Assembly: GCA_031420365.1 (NCBI GenBank)
Contig: JANOMP010000070.1
Span: 1 to 40,687, forward strand
From: Leadbetterella sp031420365
GTDB taxonomy: Bacteria > Bacteroidota > Bacteroidia > Cytophagales > Spirosomataceae
DNA: 40,687 bases
Direction: 5' to 3'
Shown one piece after another: positions 35,065-40,687 of the stretch; the stretch's first letter is position 1, and the number at the start of each line of letters is the position of its first letter. The position numbers and the translations under genes were made by a program. The notes beneath the pieces were generated by a model that did no database searches, was not told where the DNA came from, and worked only from the letters and a program-made list of their open reading frames with translations.

Positions 35065-35072
35065 CAAAAGTA
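35065..35072 (-). promoter_or_regulatory. -7 box of the ptuAB-yciI-ribD transcript
   Basis: Minus-strand TACTTTTG matches TAnnTTTG, 26 bases before the ptuA ATG. Confidence 0.45.
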
Positions 35073-35122
35073 ACAAATAATATGAAGAAATTTTAGAATA
35101 GGCATTCATTAGAACAAAATAA

Positions 35123-35149
35123 AAAGCCCCGATTCTAAAATCAGGGCTT
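35123..35149 (-). terminator. rho-independent terminator of typA
   Basis: AAGCCC(C/T)GATT arms with a short loop, followed in the minus direction by TTTTTATTTTG. Confidence 0.85.
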
Positions 35150-35206
35150 AAATTGTAAAAAAAATGTATTTTCCTTTAAAAATTATTCCATAAAAAGAAA
35201 GTATGT

Positions 35207-37033
35207 TTAAACTAAAACAGCGTTAGAATCCGATACACGCTCCATGCGTTTACGTTCATTCTCATCAAGAAATATCTTTCTCATTCTAAGCGACTTAGGA
35301 GTTACTTCAAGGTATTCATCTTTTTGAATATATTCCATACATTCTTCTAAAGAGAAACTAATCTTTGGAGCAATTTTCACGTTATCATCCGATCCAGATG
35401 CACGCATGTTTGTTAGCTTCTTTGCTGTTTGAAGATTTACAACAATGTCATTTTGACGGTTATGCTCTCCAATTACCATTCCCATATATATATCTTCGCC
35501 CGGATCAATAAAAAACGCACCTCTGTCTTGTAATTTATCAATGGCATAGGGAACAGCCGGCCCATTTGACATAGAAATCATCGAGCCGTTGCTTCTACCA
35601 GGAATTGGGCCTTTGTAAGGCTCATAATCTTGAAATCTATGATTCATAATTGCTTCTCCTTGTGTAGCAGTAAGCACATTTGAACGTAAACCTATTAAAC
35701 CTCTTGAGGGAATTTTAAACTCTAAGTGTTGCAAATCTCCTTTCGGTTCCATAATTAACAATTCCCCTCTACGTTGAGTAGCTAATTCTATTACCTTACC
35801 AGCAGTTTCTTCTGGTACATCTACCACCAATGTTTCTATTGGCTCCAATTTTTCTCCATTAGGACCATCCTTGTATAAAACTTGAGGCTGCCCAACTTGT
35901 AACTCATAGCCTTCGCGGCGCATGGTTTCTATCAAAACAGAAAGGTGGAGAATACCACGTCCAAAGACTATAAACTTATCTTCAGAGTCCCCTTGCTGAA
36001 CTCTTAATGCTAGGTTTTTCTCTGTTTCTTTCATCAATCTTTCTCTTAAGTGACGGGAAGTAACAAACTTACCTTCTTTACCAAAAAACGGAGAATTGTT
36101 AATGGTAAACAACATATTCATAGTAGGCTCATCAATTGAAATTCTTTCTAAAGATTCTGGATTCTCAAGATCTGCAACCGTATCACCAATTTCAAAATCA
36201 TCTAAGCCTGTAATAGCACAAATTTCACCTGAACTTACACTCTCCACTTTTACTCTTCCAAGCCCTTCAAAAACCTGAAGCTCTTTAATTTTCATCTTTT
36301 TTATAGAACCATCAGACTTACACAAAGAAACTTGCATTCCTTCTTTCAAAGTACCTCTGGCTACCCTTCCGATAGCAATTCTACCCACAAAAGAGTTATA
36401 ATCTAATGAAGTAATTTGCATCTGAGGAGTGCCTTCGACTGTTGGAGAGGCTGGAATAAATTCAATGATTGCGTCCAAAAGTGGTGTAATGTTATCTGTA
36501 GGAACTTTCCAATCTGTACTCATCCATCCTTGCTTTGAAGAACCATAAAGGCAAGGAAAATCTAATTGATCTTCAGTTGCATTAAGGTTAAACATCAAAT
36601 CAAATATGCTTTCATGTACTTCGTCAGGACGACAGTTCTCTTTATCTACCTTGTTTACCACAACAATCGGCTTCAAACCTAAGTCAATAGCTTTTCCTAA
36701 TACGAATCGCGTTTGCGGCATTGGCCCTTCAAAGGCATCCACAAGAAGAATTACACCATCGGCTAATTTCAAAACTCGCTCTACTTCACCACCAAAGTCA
36801 GCATGACCTGGAGTATCTATAATATTAATTTTCACTCCATTATACCTTACAGAAACATTTTTAGATGTGATAGTAATTCCTCTTTCACGTTCCAAATCAT
36901 TGTTGTCTAGAATTAAATCTCCAAATTCTTGATTTTCTCTAAAAATCTTTGATGCATGTATGATTTTATCAACCAAGGTAGTTTTACCATGGTCAACGTG
37001 AGCAATGATGGCGATATTTCTTATTTCTTGCAT
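35207..37033 (-). CDS. typA: translational GTPase TypA/BipA
   Basis: 608 residues, typical length. G1 is AHVDHGKTTLVD (about 10-21), G2 RERGITITSKN, G3 DTPGHADFGGE, G4 NKVDKENCRP. Domain II and V-like parts follow and the C-terminal TypA-specific domain has SRGLIGLRSNVLTATQGEA and MRASGSDDNVKIAPK. The protein binds the 70S ribosome near the A site and helps ribosome assembly and stress growth. A TAnnTTTG box is 77 bases upstream, with a small GGGCTTAAAGTACCC hairpin in the leader. Confidence 0.97.
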   Translation of the reverse strand: MQEIRNIAIIAHVDHGKTTLVDKIIHASKIFRENQEFGDLILDNNDLERERGITITSKNVSVRYNGVKINIIDTPGHADFGGEVERVLKLADGVILLVDAFEGPMPQTRFVLGKAIDLGLKPIVVVNKVDKENCRPDEVHESIFDLMFNLNATEDQLDFPCLYGSSKQGWMSTDWKVPTDNITPLLDAIIEFIPASPTVEGTPQMQITSLDYNSFVGRIAIGRVARGTLKEGMQVSLCKSDGSIKKMKIKELQVFEGLGRVKVESVSSGEICAITGLDDFEIGDTVADLENPESLERISIDEPTMNMLFTINNSPFFGKEGKFVTSRHLRERLMKETEKNLALRVQQGDSEDKFIVFGRGILHLSVLIETMRREGYELQVGQPQVLYKDGPNGEKLEPIETLVVDVPEETAGKVIELATQRRGELLIMEPKGDLQHLEFKIPSRGLIGLRSNVLTATQGEAIMNHRFQDYEPYKGPIPGRSNGSMISMSNGPAVPYAIDKLQDRGAFFIDPGEDIYMGMVIGEHNRQNDIVVNLQTAKKLTNMRASGSDDNVKIAPKISFSLEECMEYIQKDEYLEVTPKSLRMRKIFLDENERKRMERVSDSNAVLV

Positions 37034-37079
37034 TTTTTTTCCTTAAAAAAAGGATATTTTAAAAGTTTTTATTTACTCG

Positions 37080-37117
37080 AAAGGGTACTTTAAGCCCTTA
37101 AAAAGTCCGCAAAGGTA
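37080..37117 (-). promoter_or_regulatory. typA promoter with leader hairpin
   Basis: Minus-strand TACCTTTG (37110-37117) matches TAnnTTTG. The leader contains the imperfect hairpin AAGGGCTTAAAGTACCCTT (37081-37099). Confidence 0.5.
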
Positions 37118-37212
37118 AGCATTCTTTTTTATAAAAAAGTATAGGAATATATTATTTAACAGTAAACTATTGATTGACAAATAATTAATTGGAAGAATGC
37201 TATTTTTGAAAT

Positions 37213-38196
37213 TTATAGCAAATTCTCTAAAATCTTGTTTACAATTAAGTTTGCATGAACTCGAGAATTCTCAATGAATAAACTTCTGGTGTCCAATCCT
37301 CCACAAATTACCCCTGCTAAAAATACATTTGGCAAATTGGTTTCCATGGTTTTTTCATCAAAAAATGGCTTCTTTTGTTGATCATCAGATAGTTGTATTC
37401 CTAGTTTTTCTAAAAATAGCAAATTTGGTTGATAGCCCGTCATCGCCAACACCCAGTCATTATCAATGGTTATTTTACCTTTTGGGGTATTAACCTCCAC
37501 TTCATTTATAGAAATTTTGGAAACATTCGAATTAAAGTATGCCTTTATTGACCCTTCAACTATTCGGTTTTCTATATCAGGCTTTACCCAATATTTTACA
37601 CTTTTCCCTATTTCTGGTTCCCTAATTATCATAGTTACTTCTGATCCCTTTCTGAATGTCTCTAGGGCTACATCTACTGCAGAATTGCTTGAGCCAATTA
37701 CTAAAACCTTTTGAAAAGCATAAAAATGGGGATCTTTATAATAATGGCTAACTTTCGCTAAATTTTCTCCTTCTACCCCAATTAATTTAGGAATATCATA
37801 AAAACCAGTTGCCAAAATTATATATTTTGCAGAATACCTATTTTTTGAAGTCACAATTTCATATTGTTCGCCTTCTCTATTAAGGTTCAAAACCTCTTCA
37901 AATAGATTAATGTTTAGCTTCTTTGACTGAACAACCCTCCTGTAATATTCTAATGCCTCTGATCTTGTGGGTTTAGAGGAAACAGAAACAAATGGTATGT
38001 CTCCAATCTCCAAACGCTCAGAAGTACTGAAAAAAGTCATCGTGTTTGGATAATTATACAAAGAATTTACCAAACAGCCTTTTTCTAAAATCAAATACGT
38101 TAATCCTGCATTTTGACAGGCCAAACCACAAGCCAAGCCAATAGGGCCAGCACCAAAAATCAGCACTTGAATATGATTTTGAGAAATTGTTGTCAT
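37213..38196 (-). CDS. ypdA: YpdA-family FAD/NADPH oxidoreductase (bacillithiol disulfide reductase-like)
   Basis: 327 residues. The FAD-binding motif is IFGAGPIGLACGLA (about 14-27), and the second Rossmann motif VIGSSNSAVDVALE (about 163-176) binds NADPH. The middle ATGFYDIPKL and late LAMTGYQPN, FLAGVICGG are family features; NYPNTMTFFSTSERLEIG is the YpdA substrate region. YpdA reduces the oxidised form of bacillithiol in Bacillus and Staphylococcus and is found in bacillithiol-making Bacteroidota. It is divergent from the ABC ATPase gene. Confidence 0.88.
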   Translation of the reverse strand: MTTISQNHIQVLIFGAGPIGLACGLACQNAGLTYLILEKGCLVNSLYNYPNTMTFFSTSERLEIGDIPFVSVSSKPTRSEALEYYRRVVQSKKLNINLFEEVLNLNREGEQYEIVTSKNRYSAKYIILATGFYDIPKLIGVEGENLAKVSHYYKDPHFYAFQKVLVIGSSNSAVDVALETFRKGSEVTMIIREPEIGKSVKYWVKPDIENRIVEGSIKAYFNSNVSKISINEVEVNTPKGKITIDNDWVLAMTGYQPNLLFLEKLGIQLSDDQQKKPFFDEKTMETNLPNVFLAGVICGGLDTRSLFIENSRVHANLIVNKILENLL

Positions 38197-38351
38197 TATT
38201 TTATATTAATAACTAAAATTATATTCCTATTAATCTAAAGAGAACATTAAAGAAAAAAAAGCAATATTACCGATTGAAAGTGAGAGACAACCTTTTATCC
38301 TTATAAATATTGGTTTAATGGAAAAAATAAATTCCTTTAACAATAAAAAAT

Positions 38352-38359
38352 TACTTTTG
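38352..38359 (+). promoter_or_regulatory. -7 box of ABC ATPase gene
   Basis: TACTTTTG matches TAnnTTTG, 21 bases before the ATG at 38381; a Shine-Dalgarno-like AGGAAG follows just before the start. Confidence 0.5.
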
Positions 38360-38380
38360 CTTTGAATTACAATAGGAAGA

Positions 38381-39100
38381 ATGAAAATAATAGATACCAA
38401 AAATATAGCAAAAAGATACATAATGGGTGCCGAAATTGTAGATGCACTCAAAGATATTTCAATTTCAATCAATAAAGGAGAATATGTGGCTTTTATGGGA
38501 CCTTCTGGGTCTGGAAAATCAACTCTGATGAATATTATTGGTTGTCTAGACTCTCCTACTTCCGGTTCTTATGTTCTTAACAATAAAGATGTGAGTTCAA
38601 TGACCGAAAATGAGTTGGCGGAAGTTAGAAACAAAGAAATAGGATTTATATTCCAAACTTTTAACCTTTTACCGAGACAATCGTCCCTCGAAAACGTTGC
38701 CTTGCCACTAATTTATGCAGGCTTTGGAAAAACAGCTAGAACAGAAAGGGCTCAAAAAGTATTAGAAAGTGTTGGTTTAGGAGATAGATCCTTACATAAA
38801 CCCAACGAACTGTCTGGAGGACAACGACAAAGAGTTGCTATAGCACGTGCCTTGGTAAATAAACCTTCCATATTATTGGCAGATGAACCTACTGGCAACC
38901 TAGACACAAAAACTTCATACGAAATTATGCAACTATTTAATGATATTCACGCTTCTGGAAATACTATCATTATGGTCACTCATGAAGAGGATATTGCAAA
39001 TTATGCTCACAGAATTGTAAGGTTAAGGGATGGATTGATTGAGTCAGATACTGTAAACCCACATCCAACTAATCCAATAGAAATGACAAAAAAACTATAG
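38381..39100 (+). CDS. ABC transporter ATP-binding protein, LolD/MacB type
   Basis: 239 residues. Walker A is GPSGSGKSTLMNIIG (about 40-54), Q-loop FIFQTFNLLP, signature LSGGQRQRVAIARAL, Walker B ILLADEPTG, and H-loop VTHEEDIA. This type drives MacB/LolCDE-like mechanotransmission complexes that export lipoproteins, peptides or antibiotics. No permease lies beside it in this window, so its membrane partner must be encoded elsewhere. A DUF2911 gene follows after 79 bases. Confidence 0.93.
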   Translation: MKIIDTKNIAKRYIMGAEIVDALKDISISINKGEYVAFMGPSGSGKSTLMNIIGCLDSPTSGSYVLNNKDVSSMTENELAEVRNKEIGFIFQTFNLLPRQSSLENVALPLIYAGFGKTARTERAQKVLESVGLGDRSLHKPNELSGGQRQRVAIARALVNKPSILLADEPTGNLDTKTSYEIMQLFNDIHASGNTIIMVTHEEDIANYAHRIVRLRDGLIESDTVNPHPTNPIEMTKKL

Positions 39101-39165
39101 GAGAAAACTAATTAAGCAATTGTTTCGTTAAGATATTTGTGGCTTAAATAAATTTTAAAAACTAA

Positions 39166-39183
39166 ATGAAAAAAAAAAAATGA
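39166..39183 (+). other. ATG-A12-ATG minileader before DUF2911 gene
   Basis: ATG at 39166 runs through AAA codons to TGA (39181-39183), while the real gene starts at ATG 39180 inside the same A tract. A change of one A or two would fuse the leader MKKKK to the gene. This may be a slippage-prone start. Confidence 0.4.
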
Positions 39184-39677
39184 AAAAAAACGTATTATTT
39201 GTATTCGGGTTATTTGTAGCTGGAATTTTTTCTTTTAGCCAAGTAGCGGCCCAAAGCCCCGCAATTACTTCTGAAAGTGCTAACGTAAAAATAACCTACG
39301 GACAACCCTCAAAAAAAGGAAGAGAAATTTTTGGAAAACTTGTACCTTTTGGCCAAGTATGGAGAACAGGTGCTAATACTGCTACGGAAGTTACATTCAA
39401 AAAAGATGTTAATTTTGGCGGAAAAAGTGTAAAAGCAGGCACTTACTCTTTATTTACTGTTCCAAACACAGGTGAATGGAATGTAATTTTAAATTCCGAA
39501 CTAAAGCAATGGGGAGCATACGGTTATGAAAAAGTTAAAGACAAAAACGTAACTGAAATCAAAGTAAAATCAAATAAATCAGAGGCAGAGGTAGAAAAAC
39601 TTACAATTACAGCTACTGATTCTGAGATAAAAATTGAATGGGACACCACTGTTGTGAAAATAGCATTGACTTGGTAA
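39180..39677 (+). CDS. DUF2911 domain secreted protein
   Basis: 165 residues. A signal peptide runs about residues 1-24 (KKNVLFVFGLFVAG, cut near AAQSPA). The DUF2911 body reads ITYGQPSKKGREIFGKLVPF, VWRTGANTATEVTF, AGTYSLFTVPNTGEWNVILN and QWGAYGYEK. The family is common in Bacteroidota with no known activity; it has a beta-sandwich-like profile. It starts at ATG 39180, in a 12-A tract directly after a four-codon minileader. A terminator follows. Confidence 0.9.
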   Translation: MKKNVLFVFGLFVAGIFSFSQVAAQSPAITSESANVKITYGQPSKKGREIFGKLVPFGQVWRTGANTATEVTFKKDVNFGGKSVKAGTYSLFTVPNTGEWNVILNSELKQWGAYGYEKVKDKNVTEIKVKSNKSEAEVEKLTITATDSEIKIEWDTTVVKIALTW

Positions 39678-39693
39678 AACAACAATATCTAAG

Positions 39694-39731
39694 AAAAGCC
39701 TTTTAATCCAATGATTGAAAGGCTTTTTTTT
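39694..39731 (+). terminator. rho-independent terminator of DUF2911 gene
   Basis: AAAAGCCTTT and AAAGGCTTTT arms with a 14-base loop, followed by a T8 run. Confidence 0.85.
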
Positions 39732-39829
39732 GCTATACCTATATATCCTCCCTTCTCCTGCCTTATTAATTGATAAACGTCTTACAAGATAAAAATTTTA
39801 ACATTTTTACGAAATTATTCTTAGATAAA

Positions 39830-39872
39830 TTACGAATTTCCTCTTATTATATTTGTATGAAACAATTCGTAA
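39830..39872. promoter_or_regulatory. operator dyad and promoter of the broken blaI-like gene
   Basis: Perfect 9-bp inverted repeat TTACGAATT (39830-39838) and AATTCGTAA (39864-39872) brackets a TAnnTTTG box, TATATTTG (39848-39855). This fits autorepression by a BlaI/MecI dimer, although the half-site differs from the classical TACA/TGTA. Confidence 0.55.
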
Positions 39873-39878
39873 ATAAAA

Positions 39879-40031
39879 ATGTCGTTACAAAAACTAACAG
39901 ATTCGGAGCTTGAGATAGTATAGATTTTATGGACGAAAGGAGAAGCAACAGTAAAAGAAGTAAATGAAGTAAGCAACCAAAACAAAGAGTCTGGCTACAC
40001 TACGACTATAAAACTAATGCCGTCGTTTTAA
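39879..40031 (+). pseudogene. BlaI/MecI/CopY-type repressor, broken
   Basis: The frame reads MSLQKLTDSELEIV, then TAG (39921-39923) in place of a residue, then ILWTKGEATVKEVNEVSNQN and ESGYTTTIKLMPSF before TAA. This is the N-terminal winged helix of the BlaI/MecI family (L-T-x-x-E-x-x-I-M-x-x-L-W and GY-T-T-x-x-K-L). The C-terminal dimerisation half is absent and no beta-lactamase or BlaR-like gene is nearby. One nonsense codon plus truncation make it non-functional, though its dyad promoter is intact. It is too short and interrupted to appear as an ordinary ORF. Confidence 0.75.
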
Positions 40032-40047
40032 AAATAAAAAATGGCAT

Positions 40048-40066
40048 TACAGGATTTAGAGTGAAG
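40048..40066 (+). repeat. left arm of a 19-bp perfect inverted repeat
   Basis: TACAGGATTTAGAGTGAAG here is the exact reverse complement of 40361-40379. The ~294 bases between contain GC-rich repeat copy 2. Confidence 0.8.
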
Positions 40067-40196
40067 AAATATTATTAAATAAAACCTTTTAGAAAACAAA
40101 TCACTGATTGTTCCATTAATCACAAAAACGTCCGTATGAAAATTTTTAAGCACTGTTAAATTGCTTATAACTAAAAAATTAATTTAAAAATTCATG

Positions 40197-40307
40197 GCGG
40201 ACGGCCTTCAGGAATTTTTTGTGAGTGTTTTTGGCTGAGCTGGCATTCCAGTTGGCTCGACATTCGGATTTTTTCAATTGGACCGGCAAACCGGAAAAAG
40301 TAAGGCT
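40197..40307. repeat. GC-rich structured intergenic repeat, copy 2
   Basis: Same element as 61-194. The left terminus GCGGACGGCCTT (40197-40208) is intact here, the right end AAGGCTAAC is degenerate. Shared core: TTGTGAGTGTTTTT, ATTGGACCGGCAAAC, AAAGTAAGGC. Hairpin CTGG-CATT-CCAG lies inside a GAGC/GGCTC pair. No coding frame. Confidence 0.6.
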
Positions 40308-40360
40308 AACAACAAATTCAGTAAACAGCAATCATTATTTAAAGTTTATAAAATTTAGGG

Positions 40361-40379
40361 CTTCACTCTAAATCCTGTA
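40361..40379 (-). repeat. right arm of a 19-bp perfect inverted repeat
   Basis: Exact reverse complement of 40048-40066. No inverted extension into the flanking bases is seen. Confidence 0.8.
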
Positions 40380-40531
40380 AATCCTAAAAAATTACTTAAA
40401 TTGCAAATCATACGAAACAAAAGTTTATTATCTAACGAAGAGAAATCCTTTTCGAATTGGTTAAAATAAAAATTAAATAATACGAAGAATAAATTCAGTA
40501 AAATTAAAGAACTCTTAAATAATATAACCTC

Positions 40532-40687
40532 TTAGGATCTGACACAAAATAACCTTTACATTTTGTCTCTTTCTTTTGCCTTTTTTCTTCGTTAAAAAAT
40601 CATTGAATAGCTATACTATTTAAAGATTTTTTGCCTTGAAAAATAACAAAATAAATTCGTCAATTCTGTAAACCTTATTTCTTAACA
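40532..40687 (+). mobile_element. MITE copy C, cut by the window end
   Basis: TTA (40532-40534) then GGATCTGACACAAAATAACC; about three differences from copy B. The element runs to the last base of the window, about 5 bases short of its expected GATCC end. The rest of 39678-40531 not listed above holds no gene I can support. Confidence 0.88.

Noticed and set aside
40385..40470. FecR-like N-terminal fragment (LLSNEEKSFSNWLK)
   Set aside because: Only ~15 residues of weak similarity and no start or continuation; not supportable.
1..40687. CRISPR arrays, tRNA or rRNA genes
   Set aside because: No regularly spaced direct repeats with unique spacers and no tRNA T-loop/CCA-like or rRNA-like stretch was seen; the TSGGG array is coding with a 54-bp period.

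Overview
The window looks like a chromosomal segment of an AT-rich member of the Bacteroidota, probably a Cytophagales-like lineage. That placement is inferred from several features: a type IX secretion sorting domain on a DUF1501 protein, the DUF1800/DUF1501 pair, a YpdA-type oxidoreductase, DUF2911 and DUF4097 proteins, many SPII lipoproteins, and promoters of the Bacteroidota type (-7 box TAnnTTTG, weak Shine-Dalgarno sites). The species cannot be read from the sequence.

Layout. 1-348 holds a GC-rich structured repeat and the fabD promoter. 349-5745 is core: fabD, a convergent DUF1501/DUF1800 operon, and a D-2-hydroxyacid dehydrogenase. 5746-12522 is an accessory island: a broken LytTR response regulator, a HigBA toxin-antitoxin module flanked by two copies of a ~145-bp piece of that regulator, further regulator debris, and a type II restriction-modification locus. 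That locus has a C-box-like operator, a controller gene with an in-frame stop, a C5 cytosine methyltransferase and two HNH nucleases with small ORFs between and around them; a Bro-N protein follows. 12523-32868 is mostly core and metabolic: a MATE exporter, a metallophosphoesterase, a peroxiredoxin, a LuxE-like acyl-activating protein overlapping a 1268-residue Upf1-like helicase, a dipeptidase, pfkB, fabI, an SNF2 helicase, a DUF4097 protein, an ECF sigma factor with a membrane/barrel partner protein, and ribD with a YCII-domain gene. 33167-35039 is a two-gene ATPase+HNH pair that fits the Septu (PtuAB) anti-phage system; it reads directly into yciI-ribD. 35207-39677 holds typA, ypdA, a LolD/MacB-type ATPase and a DUF2911 protein. 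39678-40687 is eroded intergenic DNA with a broken BlaI/MecI regulator, a second copy of the GC-rich repeat inside a 19-bp inverted repeat, and a MITE.

Defence is the main theme of the accessory DNA (HigBA, R-M, Septu). The most distinctive non-coding finds are a ~156-bp MITE in three copies with TTA target duplications, always between genes and once exactly between two convergent stop codons; the GC-rich element at both ends of the window; and the C-box upstream of the nonsense-bearing controller gene. Everything here is read by eye. Family names rest on motifs and have not been searched against a database.
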